In this document: piece after piece, positions 1 to 11,575 of the stretch
Numbering within the stretch: the stretch's first letter is position 1
Layout of the letters: each line of letters begins with the position of its first letter
From: Epiperipatus broadwayi
Lineage: Eukaryota; Onychophora; Udeonychophora; Euonychophora; Peripatidae
Reading direction: 5' to 3'
NCBI GenBank assembly: GCA_028023455.1
Contig: JAQFVV010012394.1
Span: 32,332,885 to 32,396,884 of the forward strand
DNA: 64,000 nt
Translations under genes and position numbers: made by a program
Notes under the pieces: generated by a model
Seen by the model: only the letters and a program-made list of their open reading frames with translations
What the model was told of the DNA's origin: nothing
Databases searched by the model: none

Positions 1-280
1 GATATGAATGGCTCAAGAGTTGGAGAGTGTAGAAGATTGAAGCTTGTTTATTAAAGTTTAAAGATTTGCTATCTTAATATAAAGTGAGCACTGATTGTAT
101 GTATGTGTGGGAAATTGTCATCTGGACCAACTGATGAATGCTAGTTCACCATGAAATATGTATATTGGAAATCATCTTTTTCACATGTATGTGGTCATGT
201 ATATCCGATGAATAAGATGTATTGGATAGCTGTGAGGAGTTTGAAAGTCTGAGTTCAAGACCCTTATAATTACATGATGT
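1..280 (-). repeat. Dispersed repeat D, reverse copy, cut by window edge
   Basis: This stretch reads, in reverse complement, like the tandem pair at 10.7-11.6 kb. Shared landmarks are a segment around 125-150 containing GGACCAACTGATGAATGCT (its reverse complement matches the CAGTTGGTC segment there) and a following CATGTATGTGG stretch. Another reverse copy lies at 42.97-43.25 kb and a short piece near 46.39 kb. No open frame or element ends were found, so the class is unknown. Confidence 0.5.
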
Positions 281-550
281 ATATAATTGTATTCTTGTGG
301 AAGGAATTTAATCTTCACACATGCACTAAATTTCTACAAATAATTTGTCAATTGAAATATCAGGCTCATAATAAGTTCAAATCCTGATTTAAGCATGATC
401 AATAAAGGTTGGTTTATATAAAAATAAACTCTAAGCATAAGTTTTATGCTTATGCTTTTAAAATACTTATTGATGAGTGAGTGCATATAAATTTAATCTA
501 ATAGTGCATGTGGGAAGATTAATTTTCTTCCACAAGATTATAATTATATA
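280..550. mobile_element. Foldback/MITE-like element with about 48-bp inverted ends
   Basis: The left end (280-328) and right end (502-550) are imperfect reverse complements: each holds a CTTGTGGAAG / CTTCCACAAG block and a GTGCATG block. The core (361-440) resembles pieces at 27.99-28.08 and 51.51-51.60 kb (repeat E) and has a tRNA box B-like AGTTCAAATCC. A SINE-like core between inverted ends may mean one repeat inserted into another. It encodes no protein. Confidence 0.5.
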
Positions 551-1121
551 CATAGATAAATTATTTATTTAAATGTGTCAATGAATAAATTATATTAAAT
601 TTACATATATTTTCCAGTAACCATACAACCATGTAACTGAAATAGATTTTTTCATATACAACATATAACATATTGAATTTACATAATCATTTTTACATTT
701 TAAGTGTAAATTTTGTATGTTACTACTAAAAAACTGTAATAACACATCTCTGGAATACAGTAAATTAAAAGCAATATTAACTGCATATCAAATGTGCTTT
801 GAGCCATTTTTAGTACTGAACATCTTTGTTATAGATTAGTTTTGAGAATAGCACTCAAGATTGAAAATACATATGTGTTGTACGTAACATTTTCAGGGTC
901 AAATATAAAAGTTGCCTAAGAAAAGAGTGTTCATCACCAACAGATCATTAACATTGTACTTAATATTTTCACTGTTTGTCTAAATATAAAATTCTCTTAA
1001 TTCTGAAGATAAAAATTCTAGAAGACATACACACTGATATTTGAATAAGATAATGTTTAAATATAAAGCAGTAGTAGTCATTTATGTATTGCAAACATAA
1101 CATTTTGTCCTACAACTTCTG
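551..1121. other. No gene seen
   Basis: AT-rich sequence with short A and T runs. I see no open frame with family resemblance, no RNA gene and no clear repeat boundary. Confidence 0.5.
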
Positions 1122-1210
1122 TGTTTGGCCACAATGGTAGAATGTTGGATTCATGAGCAAAACTCCTCAAAACAGGGAACAATCTGCCACTTTCAAAGAT
1201 TGAAAGCTAC
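1122..1210 (+). mobile_element. SINE-Q fragment (tRNA-derived)
   Basis: Contains TTGGCCACAATGGTAGAATG, a box A-like start, then a GAGCAAAACTCCT segment similar to the ACGAACTCCT landmark of the copies at 45.06 and 45.27 kb. Diverged; the 3' limit is uncertain. Confidence 0.35.
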
Positions 1211-1529
1211 TTAATCTTTTGAGCAGATAAACCACTGATTATTATATCTCACAATCAGATATAGATAAGGCACAGTAGTTTGGCAAAGTAATCATTTATA
1301 GGAAATATTTTTTCATATATTGCTCAGTTTGAATTTGGGGTTTTTAAATAAAATGTGTGAAGTAGAAAAGTTATACCCCTATCTATAATTAATCACTTAG
1401 CTAATTCTCATGTATATGCTTCAGATGGTGCTCCATGTACCTTTTTAATTTCTACAGATGTGGTGTGAGCAGTACGTGATTTAGTAATGTGTGTAATTAA
1501 TGATTTATTGTCATTTAGTGGTTAAATAT

Positions 1530-1745
1530 TATCATCATAATCTTTTTTAACTATCAATCCACTGCAAGATGAAGGTATCTCGAAGTTAAATCCATCTTCA
1601 CCAATCTCTAGCCTCTCTTCTCCACACCATCTTAGCACACTTTTGTATTTTATCCATACATTTCATATGTGGTCTCTTTCTAGGTCTTTTACAATCTCTT
1701 AAAATCCGGCTTAAGATTTCAACTATTCGTCTGTTATCATCTTTA
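1530..1745 (-). mobile_element. RTE LINE 3'-end fragment
   Basis: On the minus strand this matches the last roughly 200 bp of the long RTE element at 52.4-55.4 kb, including the landmarks CAATCCACTGCA and GATGAAGG (plus-strand reading) and the part encoding the C-terminal RPRxRPHxRW region. It is 5'-truncated and has frame breaks. The 3' side keeps a degraded CAT-type simple tail. Confidence 0.8.
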
Positions 1746-2489
1746 ATTATTATCATCATTAATTATTAAACATTCATTATCTTCATGGTTAGAATATATT
1801 ACGTATATTTAATATATAACTATTGTATTTCGTTGATAGATATAATTATTAATCTGGACAAAAAAGAAATTACTTTTTTCAAGGAAAAAATAGATTTTTA
1901 AGACTGCGTAATATAAATTTATTAAAATAAATTATATTATATTGACGTAGACAGGAAAGTAAGCATTCTTTGTTTAATGTAAAACTTTTTATAATGAACT
2001 ACGAAATATTATTTTTAATAAATGTATAGGTTTTTTATAAGTTAAGAAATATTTATTTTTTAATAAATGCGCGGCTTGTTTATTATAAGGTATAAAATAT
2101 TTATTATTTTTTAATAAATACATGTGTTTTTTTTTTGTAAACCAAATTAAACATCTTTGTATAATTTTATAAATAGAAAGTTGATCTTAAATGTTGAGGT
2201 ATAATACAAATTTTAAATTGTTGCTACTTTTAAAAATTAGAAGACAGTAAGTATTCCATCCCAGAGAAATAACTTCTGTAACTATGTTTAGATGTATATA
2301 GGGCTGTTATTTTTCCTAATTTATTATAAGGGAGTCATGAACACCCTATCAGTGCAGTATAAGAGCATTAAAACAATTTTATTTAAGAATGCGTTTTAAA
2401 ATTTTAATTTTAATGGTAAAATCAAAAAAAAACAATGAGTTCTTCTAATTGTTTGATTTGAACCATATCATTATCTATTCTAAAATCAA
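1746..2489. other. No gene seen
   Basis: Very AT-rich. Around 2015-2125 a short motif (TTTTTAATAAATGC followed by a T-rich stretch) recurs about three times at roughly 60-70 bp spacing, a small degenerate tandem repeat. Nothing coding is apparent. Confidence 0.45.
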
Positions 2490-2665
2490 GCCATTGTTGG
2501 ATTGGACATGCTAAGCAAATGAACAATGCAAGACTTCCTAAAATGGTGTTTTATTGAGAATACGAGCATGAGTTTTGTAGGATAGACCTCATCTACATTA
2601 TAAGGATTATCACAAAGATATTCTAAAGAAATGCAATGTCATTTTATTATGTTAGGAGACAATAC
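2490..2665 (+). pseudogene. Decayed LINE C-terminal region (WxGH...RLPK...YKD type)
   Basis: Translating from about 2494 gives WIGHAKQMNNARLPK then VFY, a stop and EYEHE. After a frame change near 2590 it gives HYKDYHKDILKKCN. This order (GH-x-x-x-M, RLPK, F-Y, then YKD-x-x-K-x-x-LK-x-C) is what I know from the extreme C-terminus of a widespread LINE ORF2 family, downstream of the reverse transcriptase. The remnant at 43.4-43.7 kb looks like the next part of the same region. It has at least one stop and one frameshift and is non-functional. It could also be an unrelated RT-containing element, since only about 50 codons can be read. Confidence 0.5.
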
Positions 2666-2826
2666 ATTAAAGAACTATTCTATAGACATAATGTTTAAAT
2701 ATTTCAAAAATAAAAGTTTTCGGTTGACGAAATTCAAAAACAACATAAAATATCAAGTGAACAGAAAAATAGTCAGCATTTTTTACAGTGGACATATGTG
2801 TCTTATAGATTGGTCTGTAAATCATC

Positions 2827-2885
2827 AGTTGTTTCAGGTTAGCGGGTTTGCTTCCTGGCTGATGCTGTGACACATGGGAAAAAAA
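2827..2885 (+). mobile_element. SINE-V fragment (3' half)
   Basis: Matches the box B half of the fuller copies at 8.59 and 47.48 kb: GGTTTGCTTCCTGGC, then GATGCTGTGACACATG and an A-run. The 5' half with box A is missing. Confidence 0.6.
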
Positions 2886-2966
2886 CTGATTTCTATATCA
2901 GCTGTTACTTTTGACTCTTTCCCCTTTTTTGTATTAGAATGATCATATTCGTGTATAAGTAGCTAT

Positions 2967-3102
2967 TATTATAGTTACTGTTATTATTATTACTATATTA
3001 TTATTATTAGTAGTAATAGTAGTAGCAGCAGCTACAGTAGTAGTAATATTAGTAGTGGTGGTGGTGGTAGTAGTAGTAATAATAATAATAGTAGTCATAG
3101 TA
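2967..3102 (+). repeat. Trinucleotide microsatellite (TAT/TAG/GTG)
   Basis: An interrupted trinucleotide tract shifting from ATT to AGT, AGC, GTG and back to AAT units over about 135 bp. Confidence 0.9.
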
Positions 3103-4092
3103 TAAATAAATGGGTTCAATTAGAACAAGTACCAAATACAAATTATTTAGTAATTATTATTGACAGGAATTATATCATGGAATACCTTCATAGAACTTTT
3201 AATTTTAAAATGTAGATATTTTAATTGTATTTTTTATAAGATTGAAAACATTTGTCCAATAAATATTTTGGTTATAATTTGTAATAACAACAACAACAAA
3301 TCAAATTTCAAAAAAAGATTAATTTTTAATTTTTAAAATTGCTAATAATAATGATTTATCTAAATTAGTAAAATATGTGGTTTAGAGAACAAACTAATAA
3401 TGTTTTCAATTAAAGAAATAATAATCTTTATAAATTTATATCTTATAATAAATATGGTAATAATGTTAAAGGTCATTACATTCCTAAAATGTTAAATGAT
3501 TTACTTGAAAATTTAAAATATTTAGGAATCTTTACAGAACATAAAATGATACTGAAAATTATTATGGAGTAATTTTTCTTGTCTTTTGGTGCTTAAGTAC
3601 ATGATAATTTATAGTTTGTCTTTATATATATATATGTGTGTTTATTTTAAATATTGTATTATATGTATTTATGCAAAAGTAAATGTTATTATTGGTGGTT
3701 TGCAGGGCCATGAAAGTTTTTAAAAGTGGCTGCATTATAATGCCTCGCATTGCACACATTGCTTATTGACAGTGATTTTGGTAATATTTTTAGCTTTAAA
3801 AAACTATACTTTGAAACATTATATTTGCCAAACAAATAATTACCAACATTTTTCTGCAAGAAATATTTTAAATTTTCTTTACAATAAATAAAATCTTGAA
3901 TTATGATTATAAATTATATATTTTTTTATGTTTTGTTATTTATAAAATTAACAAGTTTTTGCCAACATAAATATAAAAAATTGCAATTTGTAACTATGTA
4001 ATAACTATACTTAATATTATTCTAAAATTTTAAACATATATATTGTAGTAGTTAGCACTCACTGAGAATTATAGTTACCTAAAAAAATAAAA
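3103..4092. other. No gene seen
   Basis: AT-rich sequence with a short TA/TG run near 3625. No open frame with family resemblance and no structured repeat was recognised. Confidence 0.45.
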
Positions 4093-4303
4093 GATGGCTG
4101 TTGGAGGATTGCATTAGATCCTAAGATCTAGGTGAAATGCTCTCAGACTCAAGGCTCCTCACTGATGAAAACCAAAAGTTAGAAACTAGTCTGGAGATAT
4201 TGGATGAGTAAATCACTAAGGATTTTATGCACACACCTTTCTGCATTCATTGATTACTCTGGTTTGCACTATGTGGTGCTACTGTTTGGAGAGTTTTGCC
4301 TCT
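4093..4303 (+). repeat. HP1 hairpin-repeat copy, one arm
   Basis: Holds the inner part (TGAAAACC..GTTAGAAACTAGTCTGG, GATGAGTA) and the right arm ending GGAGAGTTTTGCC of the HP1 family, best seen at 25.79-26.18 and 26.96-27.16 kb. The left outer arm is missing. Confidence 0.7.
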
Positions 4304-4800
4304 TATTTATTTTTTGTAAAAAAAATTTTAGTATCATGTTTTATTAACCTGTATTTATTAAGAATGATTGAATATATTGCTATATGCAGTCATTCTTAAG
4401 GAATATATATTGTATGTGGTAGATTTATTATTTGAGGATCAGTGATCGATGGCTATTTTGTAAAAATTTTCATTTCTTAAAATTTTAAGAATCATCTTTC
4501 TTTCCCCTTTTCTTAAAAGAAAGCTAATTAATTAAAAACAGAGATGTTTTAATCCCTCCTTTCCTCATCTGGCTCAAAGATTTTGTTTTTCGAAAATATA
4601 TCAAGTCATGCATTACAATTGAAACTTTACTTTTGCAAATATTAAGATTATATTTTTTTTTATATAAAAAATACAAAATCAATAGAATTACTTTTAAAAA
4701 CAATGTTACAGATAAGACTAATATATAATATTTTTTGAAGAGATAAATATGTAGTCATTTACGTTAGCCTTATTAATGTTTTATTATAATTATATATATA

Positions 4801-5089
4801 ATAATATTAGCGATTAAGCCAATGCACATGCGCTTTAAAGAGATTATATAAATGAATACTCAATTTTCCAGATACGAGATATAGTATTTTAGAAAGAATG
4901 GAATGAATCCACCCATTCTTTCAGACCCAAACGTTTATGTATGGGCAAAGAGTGTGAGATGTTACACGATCACTTTAAATTACATTTATTAAGTTTGAAC
5001 GAATACTATATCTCGTGTCTGGAAAATTGAGTATTCATTTATACAATCTCTTTAAAGCGCATGTGCATTGGCTTAATCGCTAATATTAT
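4801..5089. mobile_element. 289-bp MITE with about 88-bp inverted ends and TA flanks
   Basis: Left arm 4801-4888 and right arm 5002-5089 are reverse complements with about two mismatches visible. TA stands directly outside both ends (4799-4800 and 5090-5091), as expected for Tc1/mariner-type insertion. The 113-bp centre contains a smaller hairpin built from GAATGG...CCATTC (about 4894-4921). There is no coding capacity, so it would need a transposase from elsewhere. High arm identity suggests a young copy or maintained pairing. Confidence 0.75.
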
Positions 5090-5091
5090 TA

Positions 5092-6939
5092 CATAAATAA
5101 AGATTCGCGCTATATAAAATAATATCTCATTATATAATTATATATATAAATTACAGACCTCTCTCTAGGATGGACCTTCAGTTAAGCAGGGATTATTAAT
5201 CTTTATTGTTTTCTAAGTATTTATATTGGATAAACCATTTAAGCCTTAATTTAGACAAGTAAAGTAGTATATGACCACTTGTTCAAACTTATAATGTGGT
5301 CATTTATGCTTGTTTTTTTTAGTAATAATCATAATTTCCAGGCTTTCATAATTAAGATCACTTATTGCTCATTCTTTCTAAATTTAAATTCTGTTGCTCA
5401 GTTACTTATCTATTTTGGTTAGCTCACATATTTGTTCTGCAAGCAGATAATCATTCTTGCTCTTGGAAATGGATTGGTGGAGGCTTCTCTGGAAAGTGTC
5501 ATGTCAAGGCAGACATATCTCCCCTATTATAATACCTGTATTATCTTTGCTTTGTTCTTAATATTATTATCACTGCAGATGAATTTTCTGCTTAATAGTA
5601 ATATATTTGTTACTGGTTGTAAGAATAGTCATTAATTCCTGATTCATATGACCTCTGATTCAATGAAATTTTTGGGTATGGTCTTACCAAGGTGGGTGTA
5701 CCCCAACTCTGTTTCATTATTGAGTATAGTCTTCTGTTTTTGATAATCTAGCACCACACTCCATATTTTTAATGTATTTTAAAACTTGATCTGGTAAGTG
5801 ATCTGTCAGTCATAATTCTAAGTCCCTTGCAGTCATCTATTAATAATTGTCATTTTAATATAGTTAAGTAAATACACCTATCTTAACATGCTTAGTTATT
5901 CATTAATTTATAGTTAAATCATCATAAAATGTCCACCCTGAAGATTATTAAGACATACAAAGCATATAGCCCTCTATTGTATAAGTTAGCGATAATCAAA
6001 CTGCTTAGTTACTAATTAATTTTTATTTTAACCTGTAAGAAATGCAATATAACCTTAGGTTTAAATCTAGAAATATGAACTTTTATTTTTATCATTGTTA
6101 CTAATAAATTTATATATCCATAACCTTTTGCATTTGTGCCTTGCTTACCACAAATACTATTTTTTTAGTTTTAAATATTTCTTGTATCTCCCTGATGTGG
6201 TATTCATGTTACAATTGACCTGGGGGCATAGGTAATGAATTTTGACTTTGTATTGTTTGTTGTAATGTTTATATTATTGACACATAGACATGTGACAATT
6301 GCTTGGTTCCCAAGATTAGTTTTGCTGCCTATACAAATCTGACCATTACTACATGTGTGTATATCTACGTGCAAACATACAATTTTAAAAATATAGCCTT
6401 TTTCACATAATAGATGTAGAATATTTTAATCATAAACTCTGAATTCTACTTTAAATTAACAGTTAAGTATTTCGATGACTAATAAGCTTATGTTTTTGTG
6501 TGTCATGATTTTGGATATCTCATTTCTGTTTCTCATCTTTTTAAAAATATTAGACTGAGATTTTACTTTATTAATCTGCAAATGTAACAGTTTCTTACTA
6601 AAAGATATGAAGTAATCTGCAAGTAGGGAAAAAAATCTATGGAAAGCAGTTAAACTGTAATCATTTAATAAAAAAAATTAGAATTTCAGGAATAAAAGAT
6701 ATTTTGCTAGAGATATAAAGGCTAAAATGAAGAAGTGTTAGGACATAAATAAAAACTCTGGATGATAAATAGTCTATATTCATCATGGAGAAGTCACAAT
6801 TTCATGAAAAAAGAAGTAGACAAAGATGAGAAAATACAGTATTATGACTGAATAGGTTTGTAGAATCATATGTGCAATATTAATGAAAAATAAAAAGGCA
6901 CACAAATTATTAGAAGATGCTTCTCCCAATAGTTGGTCA
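5092..6939. other. No gene seen
   Basis: AT-rich with no recognisable gene. Short open frames exist (for example 5432-5635) but resemble no family I know and show no coding-like composition. Confidence 0.45.
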
Positions 6940-7137
6940 TTCTTCTTGTTGTTCTTCTTTGTTTTCTTTATCTTCTTCTTTACCTTATTTGTCTTCATCT
7001 TTTTTATCTTTTATTTCTTCTTCTTCTTTGTCTTCTTCATTTTCTTCATCTTCTTTGTCTTCATCATCATCTTTTTCTACTCCTCCTCTTCCTTAATCTC
7101 ATCCTCCTCATTCTCCTTTTTTTTCATCTTATTATTA
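6940..7137 (+). repeat. Pyrimidine-rich (TTC/TCT) low-complexity tract
   Basis: About 200 bp almost entirely C and T on the plus strand, built from TTC, TTCTT and CCTCC units. It creates artificial Phe-, Leu- and Ser-rich open frames in all three plus-strand frames. Confidence 0.9.
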
Positions 7138-7823
7138 TTTAATGCAATTATACAATTCAAGATTATAATTGGAGATTATAATGGAAGAGTATTCATTATA
7201 AATAGTGTTTCATCTGTAAAGTGCATGTGCCATGGTGTAAGCTATGTTATTATTATAATATTGGAGATTGTAATTTAAGAGTTAAGCATTTGTGATAACA
7301 AAACAATGTAAGTCATTTATTATTTTTTGTAATTTATTTTATTTTAAACTAAATAACTCAAAAGAGTCATGAGCATTAAGAGAATCAGTACATAACAGTA
7401 TGATGAAATTAATATATTAGCTTCGTTAGTACATTAAACAATATTATTTACAGTAGGGATTCTTGTGAAATATTTTTATTAATTACTAAGAACCTGCTAC
7501 TGTATGGAGAGTTGGCTACAATGTTTTGAAGTTGTAAATTTAAAAATAGTAAAGTTTCTTCATCCAGCTCTAAAAAATGTAATTATTTAATATTTATGTA
7601 AGGTGAAAATATTTTAAATTAAGTCATAAATTCTTAGGAATCTGTAAGTGATAAAAAAATTGAATAGTTACAAAAAAATTTCTACAAATAATGTTAGCAT
7701 CAAATCATCAACAATCAATAAAATTTGTGTTTCTATATTGTTCTGTAAAGACCTCTTAGTGTTATAAATAATTATATTTCTTTACAGTCTAAGGGTCTTC
7801 TGTATTTTTATTGTTATAGGCTT
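7138..7823. other. Mostly empty; short HP1 remnant at 7495-7520
   Basis: Positions 7495-7520 contain CTACTGTATGGAGAGTTGGC, the outer end of the HP1 hairpin family. The rest is AT-rich sequence without recognisable features. Confidence 0.45.
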
Positions 7824-7989
7824 TCATCATCATTATTATTTTCAGTCATTATTGAACCACTGCAAGATGAAGGTCTCTCCAAGTTCAACCCATCTTCTCC
7901 AATCTCTAGCATCTCTTCTCCACACCATCCAAAACATTTTATTTCATTCATTCATCTCACATGTGGTCTAATTCTAGGTCTTTTACAAT
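7824..7989 (-). mobile_element. RTE LINE 3'-end fragment
   Basis: Same landmarks as the other RTE 3' ends (CCACTGCAAGATGAAGG, CACATGTGGTC, CTAGGTCTTTTACAAT) after a CATCATTATTATT simple tail. Its minus-strand translation preserves KRPRIRPHVR. Truncated at 7989. Confidence 0.8.
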
Positions 7990-8585
7990 ACCAAATAGGT
8001 AAATTTAGTTTTAAATTATAATACACTTTTTTATAAATTAAAATTAAGTATTCACCTAGCGTCTGTAGCAAGTAAATCATGTTAACGGATTTCTTTTGCA
8101 GTCTATGTTCCATTATTTTAATACATGATATAAACCATTTCAAATTATGACTATAGTTTACATTTTATGCAAATTAAATCCAAAGCATGCTATTTTTCAA
8201 ATTTCTTTAGTTTTCAACAACTTTTATATATTTTTTCAAAGTATTTATTTATAATTTATATGTCAGACTGCATTTCTCGAGGGTAAGGTTGTTGTAAATT
8301 ACTAAAATAAAATATTGACTAATGACATACATGTTTTCTTCAATATTAACACCAGTTGGACTGACAAGCTGAAGTCCTATGATTGTGATCCCCTCCTCTG
8401 GGTCAAAAGCAATGCTCAGCAAATTATTTAAGAGAATGCAATCTTTTCTTGTATTAGCATATTAATGTTATTCAAAGAATTTACTTTGTTTTTGAATGGT
8501 GTATAATTTTAAAAAAGTAAATTGTCCTTTGAAAATTCTAGTTGTAATCTATGCAAAGATAAATTCATAAAATGTTTTGGATGTC
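7990..8585. other. No gene seen
   Basis: AT-rich; no recognisable coding, RNA or repeat feature. Confidence 0.45.
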
Positions 8586-8680
8586 AAGCATTGGTGGTCG
8601 AGAGGTCAGTGCGACTGCCTTACAAGCAGTTGCCCAGGTTGCAGGTTCGCTTCCTGGCCAATGCTATGACCCATGAAAAG
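8586..8680 (+). mobile_element. SINE-V copy (tRNA-derived)
   Basis: The best-preserved SINE-V head. Box A-like TGGTCGAGAGG is followed by a potential anticodon stem CTGC/GCAG around the seven-base loop CTTACAA, then box B-like GGTTCGCTTCC and a tail GCTATGACCCATGAAAAG. With TAC in the anticodon position the loop is Val-like, while the box A region looks more Leu/Ser-like. It lacks a proper acceptor stem, so I call it a SINE head, not a tRNA gene. Confidence 0.75.
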
Positions 8681-9507
8681 TAAAATGTTTTGAAATGGAT
8701 TTAAACATTCAATACATCTAGCATTAACAATTGAAATCCAAAGTGAGATTCTGTAAATAATTATACAGTTCTGTGCATAAGAATGACATATCTCTTAACA
8801 GCTATTTATTACATGCTGTTTACCTTCTTCATAGATGTTTTTTTTTTTACAGATACTTTTAAAATATTTGTCTCAATTTTTTTGTAATATTTTTATGTTT
8901 GATTAACAGTACCAGTTCCAAATATTAAATCCATAATGAAAAACAGATACAATTAAAAGTGGTTTTAATGTAAATATTTGATCAGTAACATTAGGAAATT
9001 AAGAGTAAGAGATGTCTTTCTGGAAGTGAATAATCGGCAATTGAAATAATTTAGATTATATAATAAGAGAACTGGATTGAAGATTGTTATATTCACTACA
9101 AAATAGTTATTATTTATTGAGAAAAATGAAAAATCAAGAAGAATATAGAGTGGTGAACTGACTGGTTTTTCTGGAATTATGTGATCAAAATTATTAGAAG
9201 ATACAAAGTTATGGTGATACTTTGCTCTTCAAGATAATCTAAATTAACCACCATTTGAATATTATCATTAAATGGAAAACTGCTAGTGAAAAGCAATTCC
9301 TATATTCTTGTAATTAAAATACTTCATGGAACAATCACATCGATACATTAATAAAACAAATGGCAAAAAGACTCTAAAGAATCATTTTATAAATAAACTG
9401 CAAATACATCTACTTTTTCATAAATCAATATCTATCCATTTTGGCAGGTAAAAGATCTCTTCTAGCTGACATTCAGTTGTATATATTGTAAATAAATAAG
9501 TATTAAC
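8681..9507. other. No gene seen
   Basis: AT-rich unique-looking sequence with no recognisable feature. Confidence 0.45.
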
Positions 9508-9832
9508 AATTCTTTTCATACAGTAGTGTCATACACTGCAAGCCATAATAATCTATGGATTCTAGAAGATCTGTGCATCAACATTCCTAACAAGTGCCTA
9601 CTCATCCAATATTTTTAGATTAGTTTCTAGCTTGTGGCTTTCATCAGTGAGGTTTATCTAGATCTTTGGATGAAATGCAATCCTCCAGCAGATATCTTTT
9701 ATTTCACTGATAAAATTCATAAGCTAGACACTAATTGGGGGACATTGATGAGTTGCACAAACCTTCTGACATTCATTAATTACTATGGCTTGCCCTGAAT
9801 TGCAGTACTGTAAGGAGAGAGTTGTTACTGTT
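9508..9832. repeat. HP1 hairpin repeat, long form, diverged
   Basis: Begins with CATACAGTAGTGTCAT and TGCAAGCC, contains CTCATCCAATATTTTTAGA, CTAGCTTGTGGCTTTCATCA, and ends with ACTATGGCTTGCC...GTACTGTAAGGAGAGAGTT, the reverse complement of its start. This is the long-form layout of the copy at 25.79-26.18 kb with more mismatches. Confidence 0.7.
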
Positions 9833-9902
9833 TCCTGACAAAAGGATGTTGGTGACTATGGTTATTAAAAAACCAAAGACAATAAAATGTATTAATTATT
9901 TA

Positions 9903-10320
9903 TTCAAGAACTTATAAATCTAGGATATCATAGAAGACAAATTCTAGACACACTGAATAAATTTAATAAAAAACCTTACAATATTAGCTTAAGTAGAAAT
10001 AATAAAAATGAATATCTATGCCTTTTTTAAGAGAATGTTCAATCCAAGTTCATTAAAAAAATATTTAGTGGTAAATATATTGTTTCATTTTTTGTTTATT
10101 CAAATATAAACTATTGATCAATAATTATTATATATCAAATTTGATGTGGATGCAAAAAGTTATACATTGGAAAATCAACATATACTTTGAAAAAAGACTA
10201 AAAGAAGATCAACTATTATACAATCATATAAAAATACTAATAGTAGTCCAATAATACATTGGTTTTCTATGACCATAAAAATCTTGCATGTTTAGATTTA
10301 CCTTTAGTCCAGATCATACA
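9903..10320 (+). pseudogene. Penelope-like element remnant: linker and GIY-YIG endonuclease
   Basis: From 9905 the sequence reads QELINLGYHRRQILDTLNKF, then KKPYNISLSRNN and a stop near 10030. From about 10141 another frame reads CGCKKLYIGKS then TLKKRLKEDQ. After a frame change come SSPIIHWFS and DHKNL. In Penelope-like retroelements a helical linker with an LxxxGY motif precedes a C-terminal GIY-YIG nuclease whose core has CxxC, K-x-YIG-x-T and L-x-x-R-L-x-x-H. The order and motifs fit that pattern. No reverse transcriptase is visible upstream, so this is a 3' fragment with several stops and frameshifts. Confidence 0.65.
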
Positions 10321-10744
10321 AAAATATTAAATGAAAGGAGATATCATAGAAAGAGAAAAATTAAAGTGGCAATCTTTATAAATCAGTTGAAATATTATAT
10401 AATAAATAGACAATCTTCCAATATTGATATGCACAGTTCTTGGAAAATCACATGATGTGCTTTTTTTGCCAGTTATTTCTGTGGATGATGATTACAATGT
10501 AATCCAAAGTATTTTTGTTTAATATATATATATATTATCTATCATTAGTAAAATTTAAAGCTCTCTTTTAACTTCAAACAATTGTTTTAAATTAAACTAA
10601 AGGTATTTTCAGTATAGAATTATTATATCTTTTAAACATATGTTTTCACATACACTTCTATTTGTGTGTGTATTTTTGTAAATGTATGTGTGAATGGTTA
10701 ACATGGTTAGTTATTAATTTATTTATTAATTTTTGAAATATGCA
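10321..10744. other. No gene seen
   Basis: AT-rich with a short TA run at about 10522-10534. Nothing else recognised. Confidence 0.45.
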
Positions 10745-11575
10745 TTATATGAACTAACTAAAGGGTATTTGAACCCAGACATTCAATCTCCCTTTAGTCA
10801 TCCATTCCATCTTATACAATCAATACACATGATTTATATACAGGTGAAAAAGATAAATGATCTCCAATATACATATTTCATGCTGGAACCAGCACCCATC
10901 AGTTGGTCCAGATCATCATTCCTCACACGTATATGTAATCAGGACTTAGATTTTATTAATATGGAAAAATCTTTAAATTTTATTGGACAGACTTTAATGT
11001 TCTCCACTCTCCTACTCTTAAGCCATCCATATCATTAAAAATCTGATGATGTTATGTTCAAAATCCTTGTTTTCCAAATTTTGTTATATTATACCCATGC
11101 TGACTGTCAGTTAATGTGACCCCTCATATGTAGGATCTTAAGCCCATTTAAATACACAAAAGAGGTATGGATAGAATACTAGCTGATTACATAATATTTA
11201 AATACATGTATAGAATTTATACTTTGGTCTAGATGTAATTAGAGAAGATCTGAACACAGACTTTCAAACTTCCTTCAGTCATTCACTCCATCTTATGAAA
11301 TTGATACCCATGATCACATACATGTGAAAAAGATAACTGATCTACAATATATGCATATCATGCTGAACAGCACTCATCAGTTGGTCTGGATCATTTCCCA
11401 CACATATAGGTAATCACTACTTGGTTTATAGCAAATCTTCAAACTTTAATGACCAGGCTTCAATTTTTTCCACTCACCAACTCTTAATCCATCCATATCA
11501 TTGAAAATATGATGATATCATGTTCAAAGCCCTTGTTTGTCAAATTTTGTTGTGTCATATCCACATTGACAATAA
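10745..11575 (+). repeat. Tandem pair of repeat D, unit about 485 bp
   Basis: Copy 1 (10745-11100) and copy 2 (11230-11570) share long blocks in the same order: CATTCCATCTTAT/CACTCCATCTTAT, GTGAAAAAGATAA, CATCAGTTGGTC, CACTC..CTCTTAA and CATATCATT.AAAAT..GATGAT. They are clearly diverged. Reverse copies occur at 1-280 and 42.97-43.25 kb. The open frame across copy 1 (101 codons) is not preserved in copy 2, which argues against coding. Confidence 0.7.

Noticed and set aside
6783-7278. Long Phe- and Lys-rich open frames on both strands
   Set aside because: They fall on the pyrimidine microsatellite. Open frames in several phases at once are produced by composition, not coding.
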